The notes under the pieces were generated by a model that was not told the DNA's origin, searched no databases, and saw only the letters and a program-made list of their open reading frames with translations. The translations under genes were made by a program, and so were the position numbers. Positions 25,201 to 34,128 of a DNA stretch of 64,000 nucleotides are shown here, piece by piece. The stretch comes from Pseudomonas iridis. GTDB taxonomy: Bacteria; Pseudomonadota; Gammaproteobacteria; Pseudomonadales; Pseudomonadaceae. The stretch covers positions 62,001 to 126,000 of the forward strand of contig NZ_JACXXO010000012.1 in assembly GCF_017980685.1 (NCBI RefSeq). The letters run 5' to 3'. How positions within the stretch are numbered: position 1 is the stretch's first letter; each line of letters starts with the position of its first letter.

Positions 25201-26571
25201 TTACATACGCAGCAGCATTTTCCACGCGCGATTCTGATAAACCGCAATCGCCTGCTGCTTGCGTGCATCGAGCAGTTCGTCAGTGATCGTCGGCTCGTTG
25301 GCCAACTGCGCCAGCTTGTTCAGCTCGCCGTACAGGCGATCCATTTCCGGGATCTCCAGTACATTGCGGGCGTGGTGCAGCCAGACCTGAATGCGCTCGA
25401 TACGTGGCAGCTGCTCGGCCAGATCTTCCGGCTGCTGCTGATAGCGCTGCAATTGCAAGGCCGTGGCTTCTTCGCCGAGCAGACGCGGCAACCAGCTGTG
25501 CAACTGCGCGCCACCCTGACGGTTGCCACGCACGTTACGATCAGCCGTCCAGGTGCGAGCCAGCAACCAGCGCGAAGCCGTCAGCGAGAACAGGCCCCAG
25601 CGTGGGTCTTCCAGCTCCTCGAGGAACTGCTCCGGCGCGGCTTTGCGCACATCTTCGTCTTCGATACCCACCTGAACCAGCGGGCGCCAGTCTTCCAGCA
25701 GTGCGTCGAGGGCCACGCGCAGGTCGTGGGTCGAAGGACGTGGTGCGGCCTGGCCGAGGCTGCTGAGCAGAGCGCGCATTTCGGCGAGGTTCTCGACCCA
25801 GTCCTGCAACAAACGCCAGTGACCGTTGAAACGATATTGTTCGGCCAGACGCTGGCTGCTGCCGAGCAAATGCCAGCACAGGGCGGCGAAAGCATCGTCC
25901 AGTTGGGTTTCGACCGTCAGTTGCGGCGCCGGCAGGCTCAGCGAGTAGCTGTTGGCGTCGTACAGACGATAGCCGCGCTCTGCCTTGCTGATGTCGCACG
26001 GCATCAGTGCCAGGGTTTGTGCCAGTTCAGCGGCCAGTTCCAGCAACGCTTCAGGCTCGCCTTCGCGCAGTTCCAGTTCCAGCTCACAGATTTCTTCTTT
26101 CTGTTTGCCAACCACGACATGACCCAGATCCAGCGCCGCTTCAATGACCACTTTGCTCTTGCCGCGGCCCCAGGCGATTTCGGCGCGCTCGCGGACGAAA
26201 TCGGTGGTGAAGATTGGCTTCAGGGTTTTCTTATCCAGCTCGGCCAACGAATCTGGCCAGCATTCGCCGTCGAGTTTCTTCACGTCGAGCTTGGCTTTGG
26301 GCAGTTTCCAGTCGTACTCGTTACGCTCGGACAGACCGGCGACACTCTGGCCACGGGTCTTGAGGGTCTGAATCACTTCATCGCCGTCCTTGCGCAGGCG
26401 CAGGGCGACTTTGGCCTGGGCCAGATCGCGCTCCGGGGTGTCGAAGTACTGGTTCATCAACTCACGGCGTTCCCAGCCACTTTTGTTGCGTTTTTTCAGA
26501 AGAGGGTGCTCGCGCAGGGCCGCGAGGGTTTCGCGGCTGACGCGGAGTTTGATTTCGGTTTCTTTCTGCAT
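25201..26571 (-). CDS. CYTH-CHAD inorganic triphosphatase (YgiF-like)
   Basis: A 456-aa cytoplasmic protein. Residues 1-~200 are a CYTH (triphosphate tunnel metalloenzyme) domain, starting with the ExExK motif in MQKETEIKLRV and showing RLRKDGDEVIQTLKTRG, KSKVVIEAALDLGHV and ELELELREG. Residues ~220-456 are a helical CHAD domain rich in conserved His/Arg (for example STHDLRVALDALLEDWRPL). E. coli YgiF with this layout hydrolyses tripolyphosphate, and CHAD domains bind polyphosphate. The ATG at 26571 is set by the ExExK motif, which must be near the N terminus. Divergent from argE. Confidence 0.9.
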   Translation of the reverse strand: MQKETEIKLRVSRETLAALREHPLLKKRNKSGWERRELMNQYFDTPERDLAQAKVALRLRKDGDEVIQTLKTRGQSVAGLSERNEYDWKLPKAKLDVKKLDGECWPDSLAELDKKTLKPIFTTDFVRERAEIAWGRGKSKVVIEAALDLGHVVVGKQKEEICELELELREGEPEALLELAAELAQTLALMPCDISKAERGYRLYDANSYSLSLPAPQLTVETQLDDAFAALCWHLLGSSQRLAEQYRFNGHWRLLQDWVENLAEMRALLSSLGQAAPRPSTHDLRVALDALLEDWRPLVQVGIEDEDVRKAAPEQFLEELEDPRWGLFSLTASRWLLARTWTADRNVRGNRQGGAQLHSWLPRLLGEEATALQLQRYQQQPEDLAEQLPRIERIQVWLHHARNVLEIPEMDRLYGELNKLAQLANEPTITDELLDARKQQAIAVYQNRAWKMLLRM

Positions 26572-26726
26572 GGCCGGAAAATCCAGGATCGGGAGCGCAG
26601 CCGGGGAATATGTGGCTGCCAAGGCCGTGCAGTGTACAGGACTGATTCGTCCTACGCCCTGCGGCGGTTTATTCCTGACGCCGGATGGTTCTATGATGGA
26701 CTTCAAATCGGGAGTTGGAGTCAGCG

Positions 26727-27881
26727 ATGCCTTTGCCATCCATGCAAGACCAGTTCGCTGCGCTGATTGCCGCGCCATCGGTCAGCTGCACCCAGCCGAG
26801 CCTCGATCAGTCCAACCGGGCGGTGATCGATTTGCTCGCGGGATGGCTGGGCGATCTGGGGTTCAGCTGCGATATCCAGCAGGTCAGCCCCGGCAAATTC
26901 AATCTGCTCGCCAGTTTCGGCAGCGGTCCTGGCGGTCTGGTGCTGGCCGGGCACAGCGACACGGTGCCGTACGACGACGCCTTATGGCAGACCGATCCGC
27001 TGAAACTCACAGAAGTCGACGGCCGCTGGGTCGGTTTGGGCAGTTGCGACATGAAGGGCTTCTTCGCCCTGATCATCGAAGCCGTGCTGCCGCTGCTCGA
27101 CCAGCCGTTCAAGCAACCGCTGCTGATCCTCGCCACCTGTGATGAAGAAAGCTCGATGTCCGGCGCCCGCGCGCTGGCCGAGGCTGGACGACCGCTGGGC
27201 CGCGCGGCAGTGATCGGCGAGCCGACCGGGCTCAAGCCGATTCGCATGCACAAAGGCATCATGATGGAACGCATCGACATCCTTGGGCAGAGCGGGCACT
27301 CGTCGGACCCGCGCCTGGGGCATAGCGCCCTTGAGGCCATGCACGATGCCATCGGCGAACTGCGCGGCCTGCGCCTGCTGTGGCAGCGCGAATACAACAA
27401 TCCGCAATTCAGCGTGCCGCAACCGACCATGAATTTCGGCTGCATCCATGGTGGCGACAACCCCAACCGCATCTGTGGTCAATGTTCGCTGGAGTTCGAC
27501 CTGCGGCCGTTGCCGGGTATGGACCCGAAAGTCCTGCGGGCGGAGATTCTGCGCAAGCTCAACCCGGTTGCCGAGCGGCATCAGGTGAAGATCGACTACA
27601 AGCCATTGTTCCCGGAAGTGCCGCCATTCGAGCAGGACGCGGATGCCGAATTGGTGCGTATTGCCGAAAAGCTCACCGGCCACACTGCCGAAGCAGTAGC
27701 GTTCGGCACCGAAGCGCCTTATCTTCAGCGTCTTGGCTGCGAAACCATCGTACTTGGCCCCGGTGATATTGCCTGTGCGCATCAACCCGGCGAATACCTT
27801 GAAATGTCACGTTTGCAGCCTACCGTGCATCTATTGCGACAGTTGATTGAACATTACTGCCTGACCCCTGACAAACCATGA
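26727..27881 (+). CDS. argE: Acetylornithine deacetylase
   Basis: A 384-aa M20-family zinc amidohydrolase that releases ornithine from N-acetylornithine in arginine synthesis. Metal-site motifs are seen: VLAGHSDTVPYDD (His, Asp), GSCDMKGFFALI (bridging Asp) and LATCDEESSMSGARAL (Glu pair). The dimerisation insert includes HKGIMMERIDILGQSGHSSDP. ATG at 26727 follows a GGAG site and gives the usual length. argA follows in the same direction 267 bp later, across a REP element. Pseudomonas also recycles acetyl groups through ArgJ, so ArgE may be an auxiliary route. Confidence 0.93.
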   Translation: MPLPSMQDQFAALIAAPSVSCTQPSLDQSNRAVIDLLAGWLGDLGFSCDIQQVSPGKFNLLASFGSGPGGLVLAGHSDTVPYDDALWQTDPLKLTEVDGRWVGLGSCDMKGFFALIIEAVLPLLDQPFKQPLLILATCDEESSMSGARALAEAGRPLGRAAVIGEPTGLKPIRMHKGIMMERIDILGQSGHSSDPRLGHSALEAMHDAIGELRGLRLLWQREYNNPQFSVPQPTMNFGCIHGGDNPNRICGQCSLEFDLRPLPGMDPKVLRAEILRKLNPVAERHQVKIDYKPLFPEVPPFEQDADAELVRIAEKLTGHTAEAVAFGTEAPYLQRLGCETIVLGPGDIACAHQPGEYLEMSRLQPTVHLLRQLIEHYCLTPDKP

Positions 27882-27888
27882 TCTACCC

Positions 27889-27980
27889 CTGTGGGAACGA
27901 GCCTGCTCGGGAAGGCATCGTGTCAATCAACATTGATGTACCTGACACACCGCATTCGAGAGCAGGCTCGCTCCCACAAG
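27889..27980. repeat. REP-type inverted repeat, family B
   Basis: Arms related to CTGTGGGAGCGAGCCTGCTC / GAGCAGGCTCGCTCCCACAA with a few substitutions, starting 7 bp after the argE stop. Confidence 0.85.
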
Positions 27981-28037
27981 GGATCCATGTTTTACCTGAC
28001 CGAACGCTGTAAATTGCCTGCAACCCAACCCGTATTC

Positions 28038-28079
28038 ATGAGGAGAGCGCGCGTGTCGCCAAGCCTGTTCCGACGATAA
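28038..28079 (+). CDS. Candidate arginine-rich leader peptide upstream of argA
   Basis: A 13-codon ORF reading MRRARVSPSLFRR, 69 bp before the argA start. Five of 13 codons are arginine (AGG, AGA, CGC, CGA, CGA), four of them of the rarer types. An alternative reading starts at GTG 28053 behind an AGGAGA Shine-Dalgarno-like site and gives an 8-residue peptide still ending Arg-Arg-stop. Amino-acid-rich leaders of this kind control biosynthetic genes by ribosome stalling. No clear terminator/antiterminator pair is evident in 28080-28148, and the AGGAGA bases may simply be a ribosome-binding site, so the call is tentative. Confidence 0.3.
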   Translation: MRRARVSPSLFRR

Positions 28080-28148
28080 CCATCAGCCCGCTGTGCGTTT
28101 TCCGTTTCGCCCTTTTTTCCGGCTGCTATTTATTACAGGCCCAGGTTC

Positions 28149-29450
28149 ATGCCCGAATACGTTAATTGGCTTCGTCACGCTTCTCCCTACATCAATGCCC
28201 ACCGCGATTGCACCTTCGTCGTCATGCTGCCCGGCGACGGCGTGGATCATCCGAATTTCGGCAACATCGTCCACGACCTGGTGCTGCTGCACAGCCTCGG
28301 CGTGCGGTTGGTGCTGGTGCATGGTTCGCGCCCACAAATTGAAACTCGCCTCGCCGCCCGCGGCCTGACTCCGCATTACCACCACGGCATGCGCATCACC
28401 GATGCCGCGACCCTTGAGTGTGTAATCGATGCGGTCGGCCAGTTGCGCATTGCCATCGAAGCGCGGCTGTCGATGGACATGGCTTCGTCGCCGATGCAGG
28501 GCTCGCGCCTGCGCGTGGCCAGCGGCAACCTCGTTACCGCGCGACCAATCGGTGTACTTGAAGGTGTCGACTATCACCACACCGGTGAAGTGCGCCGGGT
28601 CGACCGCAAGGGTATCAATCGTTTGCTCGATGAGCGTTCGATCGTGCTGCTGTCGCCGCTGGGCTATTCGCCGACCGGGGAAATCTTCAACCTCGCCTGC
28701 GAAGACGTCGCCACCCGCGCCGCCATCGATCTGGGTGCAGACAAATTGCTGCTGTTCGGCGCCGACCTCGGCCTGATCGACGAGAACGGCAAACTGGTGC
28801 GCGAGCTGCGTCCGCAACAAGTGCCGGCGCACTTGCAGCGTCTGGGCAGCAGCAATTATCAAGCGGAACTGCTGGATGCCGCCGCCGAAGCCTGCCGAGG
28901 CGGTGTGGCGCGCAGCCATATCGTCAGTTACGTCGAGGATGGCGCATTGCTGACCGAGCTGTTCACCCGTGACGGTGGCGGCACGCTGGTGGCCCAGGAG
29001 CAATTCGAACTGGTGCGCGAGGCGGCGATTGAAGACGTCGGCGGTTTGCTTGACCTGATCAGCCCGCTGGAAGAGCAGGGGATTCTGGTACGTCGTTCGC
29101 GTGAAGTGCTGGAGCGTGAGATCGAGCAGTTCAGCGTGGTCGAGCGCGAAGGCATGATCATCGCCTGTGCGGCGCTGTATCAGATTGCCGATTCGGATGC
29201 GGGTGAGCTGGCGTGTCTGGCAGTGAACCCGGAGTATCGCCATGGCCGGCGCGGCGACGAATTGCTGGAGCGCATCGAGACACGTGCCCGGGCGCAGGGC
29301 TTGAAGACGCTGTTCGTGCTTACCACACGGACCGCGCACTGGTTCCGCGAGCGTGGTTTCGAACCGAGCAGTGTTGAGCGTCTGCCAGCGGCTCGGGCGT
29401 CGCTGTACAACTATCAACGTAATTCGAAGATCTTCGAAAAGACTCTTTGA
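28149..29450 (+). CDS. argA: N-acetylglutamate synthase
   Basis: A 433-aa enzyme that makes N-acetylglutamate from glutamate and acetyl-CoA, the first step of arginine synthesis. Residues ~1-285 are the amino-acid-kinase-like domain that binds arginine for feedback inhibition (MPEYVNWLRHASPYINAHRD, VLVHGSRPQIETRL). Residues ~290-433 are the GNAT acetyltransferase domain, with the acetyl-CoA loop in CLAVNPEYRHGRRGDELLERI and the typical HWFRERGFEPSSVERLP. Only a poor ribosome-binding site (CAGG) precedes the ATG. Confidence 0.97.
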   Translation: MPEYVNWLRHASPYINAHRDCTFVVMLPGDGVDHPNFGNIVHDLVLLHSLGVRLVLVHGSRPQIETRLAARGLTPHYHHGMRITDAATLECVIDAVGQLRIAIEARLSMDMASSPMQGSRLRVASGNLVTARPIGVLEGVDYHHTGEVRRVDRKGINRLLDERSIVLLSPLGYSPTGEIFNLACEDVATRAAIDLGADKLLLFGADLGLIDENGKLVRELRPQQVPAHLQRLGSSNYQAELLDAAAEACRGGVARSHIVSYVEDGALLTELFTRDGGGTLVAQEQFELVREAAIEDVGGLLDLISPLEEQGILVRRSREVLEREIEQFSVVEREGMIIACAALYQIADSDAGELACLAVNPEYRHGRRGDELLERIETRARAQGLKTLFVLTTRTAHWFRERGFEPSSVERLPAARASLYNYQRNSKIFEKTL

Positions 29451-30020
29451 TTCATCAGGGCGTGGCGAGTGGGGGCAGGCTGCAAGCTCCCCACATCGCG
29501 ACACCTGTGCATTTCAATCTGAACCTCTCCTTCTGATTCCCCCTCGCTGAAAACCACGACTGGAATGACTTGATGCATTCCGGCAAGAACGGCGGCTGCG
29601 CCGTGCCTGCAAAAAACCTACCGACACACAAACTGTAACAATTGATCTGGATAGTGCCCCGGGCTGGCTGCTGGGGTGATGGAACTGTTACAGGATTGCT
29701 TCAGGGCAAATGGGCCTGAACAGGGCAGCTTAGTACCTTTCAGAAATTGACCGGCGCGTTGTTGTGGGCGGCACCAGAGCGTGCAAATACGGGGTTAAAT
29801 TCCTAAAGGGTATTAGAAAAGAAGGTGTTCATTCTTTTCAGATTCATGACGAACTCATGAACCTGCATGGACCAAAAAACCGGAGCTTAGACCATGGTCG
29901 TAGACACACAAAGTTACGATTGACTTGTGGGTCACGCTCTGGCGCTAATCGCTGACCTTCGGAACCCGGGCGTCGATCCGGGCCAGGCAAACAATAATTA
30001 GAAACGAGAGGAGCTTGACA
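29451..30020. other. 570-bp intergenic region before the first porin
   Basis: No credible gene is seen. It contains an inverted repeat CTGTAACA (29633-29640) / TGTTACAG (29686-29693) with arms about five helical turns apart, and within it TTGATCTGGATAGT, a partial match to the ANR/FNR site TTGAT-N4-ATCAA. OprE-type porins of P. aeruginosa are known to be induced in low oxygen, which makes an ANR-type site plausible but unproven. A good Shine-Dalgarno (GAGAGGAG) lies before the porin start. The long leader suggests regulated transcription. Confidence 0.4.
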
Positions 30021-31349
30021 ATGAATAAGTCCGCCTTGGCCGTGGCTGTGGCCTTTGGGGTATTGGCGCAGCAGGCAGGTGCCGCGGGTTTCATCGAAGA
30101 CAGCAAGGCTTCCCTGAGTTCGCGCACCATGTATTTCAACAACGACAACCGTGATGGCGGCGCAGATCAGAGAGAAGCCGCGCAGGGCTTCAAGTTTGAT
30201 TACCTGTCCGGTTTCACTCAAGGTATGGTCGGTTTTGGTCTTGATGTGCAGGCGCTCAGCGGTATTCACCTTGATGGTGGCCGTGGGCACCACCCAGACA
30301 ATAACTCGTTCAGCCCAAGTGATTCTGACGGTTCGGCAACGCAGTCCTGGAGCCGCGTAGCGGGTAACGTCAAGGCACGTCTGTCCAAGACCGAAGCTCA
30401 CCTGGGTGGCGCGCTGCAACCTAGCTTGCCGATTCTGGTTGCGAACGATAGCCGTCTGCTGCCTCAAACCTTCGAGGGTGGCACGATCACCTCCAAGGAA
30501 ATCGACAACGTCACCTTCAATGCTGGTCAACTCGAGCATGCAGTGGGTCGTGCCTCGACAAACAGCACCGGCCTCGCGGTGGCCGGTGGTACGCAGGACA
30601 GCAATCAGTTCCGCTATGCCGGTGCTGACTGGAAGGTCACCAAAGATCTGACCCTGCAGTACTACCACTCGAACCTGCAGGATTATTACAAGCAGAACTT
30701 CTTCGGCCTGGTGCACGTCCTTCCGATCAGCACCAACCAGTCGTTCAAGACCGACATCCGCTATTTCGACAGCAGCTCTGATGGCAAGAACGGCGACGCA
30801 GGCTACCGCTTCAATAACAACGGTGGTTACGCCAAGACCCCGGGCGAGGTCGATAACAAGACCTGGAGCGCCATGTTCACTTACACCTTGGGTGGCAACG
30901 CCTTCTTGCTCGGCCATCAACGCGTCAACGATGACGGTGGCTTCGTCTACCTGAACCAGGGCAACGTGGTCGATGGCAACGGTCGCCCAGAGGGTGCCGG
31001 TGGCGCAAGCTTCTACCTGTTCACCGACTCCATGATTAACGGTTTCGTCCGTGCCGGTGAAAACACGACCTTCGGCCAGTACTCCTATGACTTCGCAGGG
31101 CTGGGTGTACCGGGCCTCAAAGCTTCGGTCGCTTACCTGCATGGCGACAACATCAAGGCAACGAACGGTTCCGGTAGCGACATGTCCGAGTGGGAACGGG
31201 ACATGCGTATCGATTACACCGTTCAACAGGGTGCTCTCAAAGGTTTTGGTGTAACACTGCGCAATGGTGTTTATCGCGGCAGCGAAATCAATATTGCCGA
31301 TCAGGATCAGACCCGCCTGATCTTCAACTACACCTACAGCTTCTTGTAA
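30021..31349 (+). CDS. OprD-family outer-membrane porin (OprE/OprQ subgroup), copy 1
   Basis: A 442-aa outer-membrane channel. A signal peptide covers residues ~1-22 (VLAQQAGA followed by AGFIEDSKASL), and the mature sequence alternates polar and aromatic residues as in an 18-strand barrel, with the typical start FIEDSKASLSSRTMYFNNDNRD and the C-terminal strand RLIFNYTYSFL ending in an aromatic-Leu. OprD-family porins admit small nutrients such as basic amino acids or carboxylates; the substrate here is unknown. Its paralogue starts 427 bp downstream; both share the N-terminal coding sequence and ribosome-binding site, so they arose by tandem duplication. Confidence 0.88.
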   Translation: MNKSALAVAVAFGVLAQQAGAAGFIEDSKASLSSRTMYFNNDNRDGGADQREAAQGFKFDYLSGFTQGMVGFGLDVQALSGIHLDGGRGHHPDNNSFSPSDSDGSATQSWSRVAGNVKARLSKTEAHLGGALQPSLPILVANDSRLLPQTFEGGTITSKEIDNVTFNAGQLEHAVGRASTNSTGLAVAGGTQDSNQFRYAGADWKVTKDLTLQYYHSNLQDYYKQNFFGLVHVLPISTNQSFKTDIRYFDSSSDGKNGDAGYRFNNNGGYAKTPGEVDNKTWSAMFTYTLGGNAFLLGHQRVNDDGGFVYLNQGNVVDGNGRPEGAGGASFYLFTDSMINGFVRAGENTTFGQYSYDFAGLGVPGLKASVAYLHGDNIKATNGSGSDMSEWERDMRIDYTVQQGALKGFGVTLRNGVYRGSEINIADQDQTRLIFNYTYSFL

Positions 31350-31361
31350 CAAATCCAGAGA

Positions 31362-31392
31362 AAAGCCTTGCCGTTCGGCAAGGTTTTTTTTC
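31362..31392 (+). terminator. Terminator of porin copy 1
   Basis: The stem GCCTTGCCG / CGGCAAGG is followed by eight T, 13 bp after the stop codon. It separates the two porins into different transcripts. Confidence 0.93.
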
Positions 31393-31775
31393 GTGCATAT
31401 TTTTATATTCCATATTGCTAGGTTGTAGAAGTTTTTTATTCCTTTTGTTTTTTTGGCTAAAAGCTAAATTAGGCCTCGTCCAACGCTCAAGAGTCACTGC
31501 GGTGTTTTGGCGTTTTCGTCCCTCGACAATCTCAAGGGTTCAGGAATCTGTGCTGAAGCCGATACCCCCAATCTGCAGTGCCTTTATATATCTCGGCGCT
31601 ATGAAAAAGAGTGAAACAATTCTTTTTGGGACTATGCCGGGGTATTCTTTCGCGGTTTTGACTGGGGGGGTAAAGGTCCACTGCGATCAAGCGATCAAGC
31701 GTTCAGGATTTCGGGCAATCGATCCGAAGCCGACAGAAAGAAAAGCAGAAGAATTAGATACGAGAGGAGCTTTAC
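31393..31775. other. AT-rich regulatory region of porin copy 2
   Basis: A 383-bp gap with strongly raised A+T content, especially 31393-31470. No ORF has codon use or a ribosome-binding site that would support a gene. It must contain the promoter of the second porin. The last ~15 bases (CGAGAGGAGCTTTAC) are nearly the same as those before porin copy 1, showing that the duplicated unit included the translation start region. Confidence 0.45.
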
Positions 31776-33110
31776 ATGAACAAGTCCACCTTGGCCCTGG
31801 CTGTGGCCGTAGGGGTTATGGCGCAGCAGGCAGGCGCCGCCGGTTTTATCGAAGACAGCAAGGCAACGTTGGGGCTGCGTAACTTCTACATCAACACTGA
31901 TAACCGTAGTGGCCCAGGCGCCAACAAGAACGAAGAATGGGGCCAAGGCTTCGATCTGCGCTTCATCTCGGGTTACACCCAAGGCACCGTAGGCTTCGGT
32001 CTCGATGCAATTGGTCTGCTGGGTGTCCGTCTGGATTCTGGCGGTGGCACTAACGGTGCGAGCAACAACTCGTACGGCGGCACCGTATTCCCGAGCAAGT
32101 CCAACGGTGAAGCCGTTGATAACTTTTCCAGCCTGGGCCTGACTGCGAAGGTCAAGGTTTCTCAGACTGAATTGAAGCTGGGTACCCTGCAGCCAAAACT
32201 GCCGGTTATCGTGACCAACGACGGTCGCTTGCTGCCGCAAACCTGGCAGGGTGGGCAAATCACTTCCGGCGAGATCAAGGACCTGACTCTGGTCGGCGGT
32301 CAGATCGAAGCTGTGAAAGGTCGTAACTCCAGCAACAACGAGAATCTGTCGATCGGTGGTGCGAGTGCACGTACCGCCAACAGCAACAAGTTCATCTATG
32401 CCGGTGGTGACTACAAGATCACCAAGGACCTGACAGCTCAGTACTACTACGGCAACCTGGAAGATTTCTACAAGCAACACTTCCTGGGGCTGGTACATAA
32501 CTGGGCAATCGGTCCAGGTGTACTGAAATCCGACTTCCGTTACTTCAACAGCTCGGATGACGGCGCCAACAGCAACACCCCTGCTTACTACAGCAACGGT
32601 AACTACAGCAGCACTTCGAACGGCAAGGGTAAGGTCGACAACAACCTGTACAGCGGCCTGTTCCTGTACACCGTTGCTGGTCACACCTTCGGCGGCGGTT
32701 ATCAGGTTTCCAATGGTAGCAGCGACTTCCCTTGGCTGAACCAAGGCGACGGCTCGTCGAACTACACCATCACCGACATGCAGATCCAGAAGTTCGGTCG
32801 TGCTGGCGAGAAAACCTGGCAAGCACGCTATTCGTATGACTTCGCCAAAGTCGGCGTGCCTGGCCTGACAGCGGGTATGGTCTACCTGCGTGGTTACGAT
32901 ATCGACACCAACAGAACCGCTAACGCACCTGCCGGCACTAACAGCTCCGAATGGGAACGCGACCTGACCATCGGTTACGTCGTGCCAGAAGGCCCGCTGA
33001 AAAATGTTGGCGTCATGTGGAAAAACGCTTCTTGGCGCACCAACATTCCGGGCGTTCGCGACCAGGATGAAAACCGCCTGATCGTCAGCTACTCGATCCC
33101 GCTGATGTAA
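31776..33110 (+). CDS. OprD-family outer-membrane porin (OprE/OprQ subgroup), copy 2
   Basis: A 444-aa porin with the signal peptide LALAVAVGVMAQQAGA followed by AGFIEDSKATLGLRNFYINTDN, which closely matches the OprQ/OprE type. Shared blocks with copy 1 include PVIVTNDGRLLPQTWQGG (copy 1: PILVANDSRLLPQTFEGG) and LTAQYYYGNLEDFYKQHFLGLVH (copy 1: LTLQYYHSNLQDYYKQNFFGLVH). Extracellular loops differ much more than strands, as expected if the two copies have different specificity. The last strand RLIVSYSIPLM ends atypically in Met rather than an aromatic residue. It is followed by its own terminator. Confidence 0.88.
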   Translation: MNKSTLALAVAVGVMAQQAGAAGFIEDSKATLGLRNFYINTDNRSGPGANKNEEWGQGFDLRFISGYTQGTVGFGLDAIGLLGVRLDSGGGTNGASNNSYGGTVFPSKSNGEAVDNFSSLGLTAKVKVSQTELKLGTLQPKLPVIVTNDGRLLPQTWQGGQITSGEIKDLTLVGGQIEAVKGRNSSNNENLSIGGASARTANSNKFIYAGGDYKITKDLTAQYYYGNLEDFYKQHFLGLVHNWAIGPGVLKSDFRYFNSSDDGANSNTPAYYSNGNYSSTSNGKGKVDNNLYSGLFLYTVAGHTFGGGYQVSNGSSDFPWLNQGDGSSNYTITDMQIQKFGRAGEKTWQARYSYDFAKVGVPGLTAGMVYLRGYDIDTNRTANAPAGTNSSEWERDLTIGYVVPEGPLKNVGVMWKNASWRTNIPGVRDQDENRLIVSYSIPLM

Positions 33111-33134
33111 TAGCGCGCATCGAATCGCGGATGT

Positions 33135-33173
33135 AAAAAAGCCCCGTCCGGCATCGCGCCGGACGGGGCTTTT
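33135..33173 (+). terminator. Terminator of porin copy 2
   Basis: An 11-bp GC-rich stem GCCCCGTCCGG / CCGGACGGGGC followed by TTTT, 25 bp after the stop codon and preceded by an A-run. Confidence 0.93.
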
Positions 33174-33406
33174 GCGTTTCCGGGTCAGGCCCACCCCCGT
33201 AAGCCTTCCCCGACATTTCCCTCTTTACAGCAACTCAAGGCCTTCTCGAACCTTACTAACGATGTTCGTCGCGATGCGGCCAGGCGTCCAGTGAACAGAA
33301 GTTTAATATTCCTAAAAAGCATACATATCTAGTTATATATTCTTTTTCATGAGTATAAAAGCCAAGCTACAGTTGAGGTCTCCACCCTCTCATCAGGAGC
33401 AGCATC
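33174..33406. other. Promoter region of lsfA
   Basis: A 233-bp non-coding gap. The part from 33300 to 33362 is very AT-rich in an otherwise GC-rich sequence and is a likely binding region for a LysR-type activator such as CysB, which is known to control lsfA/ssu genes in other Pseudomonas. An AGGAGC site precedes the lsfA start. No small gene is seen. Confidence 0.4.
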
Positions 33407-34045
33407 ATGAGCCTCAGACTCGGCGACATCGCCCCCGATTTCGAGCAAGACTCCAGCGTCGGCAAGATTCGTTTTCACGAATGGCTAGGCGATAGCTGGG
33501 GCGTGCTGTTTTCCCATCCGGCGGACTTCACCCCGGTGTGCACCACCGAGCTGGGCTTCACCGCCAAGCTCAAGGATGAATTCAGCCAGCGCGGCGTCAA
33601 GGCCATCGCGCTGTCGGTAGACCCGGTGGACTCGCACCACAGGTGGATCGAAGACATCAACGAAACCCAGAACACTATCGTCAACTTTCCGATCCTGGCC
33701 GACGCGGATCGCAAAGTCTCGGATCTGTATGACCTGATCCACCCGAACGCCAATGACACCCTGACCGTGCGTTCGCTGTTCGTGATCGATCCGAACAAGA
33801 AGATTCGCCTTACCATCACCTATCCGGCGAGCACCGGGCGCAATTTCCACGAAATTCTGCGGGTGATCGATTCGCTGCAACTCACCGACAACTACAAAGT
33901 GGCCACCCCGGCCAACTGGCAGGACGGTGACGAAGTAGTGATCGTGCCGTCGCTCAAGGATGAAGAAGAGATCAAACAGCGCTTCCCGAAAGGCTATCGC
34001 GCCGTGAAGCCGTACCTGCGTCTGACGCCACAGCCCAATCGTTAA
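33407..34045 (+). CDS. lsfA: 1-Cys peroxiredoxin LsfA
   Basis: A 212-aa thiol peroxidase of the Prx6 group. The peroxidatic cysteine is Cys45 in HPADFTPVCTTELG. No resolving cysteine occurs later in the chain, which defines the 1-Cys type. The extended C-terminal domain (after ~165, VATPANWQDGDEVVIVPSLKDEEE) is usual for Prx6. It reduces hydrogen peroxide and organic hydroperoxides. In Pseudomonas lsfA is induced by sulfate starvation and lies before the sulfonate operon, as here; it may protect against peroxide formed by the flavin monooxygenase SsuD. Confidence 0.95.
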   Translation: MSLRLGDIAPDFEQDSSVGKIRFHEWLGDSWGVLFSHPADFTPVCTTELGFTAKLKDEFSQRGVKAIALSVDPVDSHHRWIEDINETQNTIVNFPILADADRKVSDLYDLIHPNANDTLTVRSLFVIDPNKKIRLTITYPASTGRNFHEILRVIDSLQLTDNYKVATPANWQDGDEVVIVPSLKDEEEIKQRFPKGYRAVKPYLRLTPQPNR

Positions 34046-34049
34046 GATC

Positions 34050-34128
34050 AAAAGATCGCAGCCTGCGGCAGCGCCTGCAGGGAGAAACGCATTCCAGTGT
34101 AGGAGCTGCCGAAGGCTGCGATCGTTTT
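34050..34128. repeat. REP-type inverted repeat, family A
   Basis: Outer arms AAAAGATCGCAGCCTGCGGC / GCCGAAGGCTGCGATCGTTT, directly after the lsfA stop codon. It separates lsfA from ssuE. Confidence 0.88.

Noticed and set aside
25171..26766. 531-codon plus-strand ORF opposite the CYTH-CHAD gene
   Set aside because: Antisense shadow; composition is Gln/Leu/Arg-rich without recognisable domains, and there is no ribosome-binding site.
29764..29955. 63-codon ORF in the porin leader region
   Set aside because: No ribosome-binding site, rare-codon-rich and not resembling any family; better read as leader DNA.
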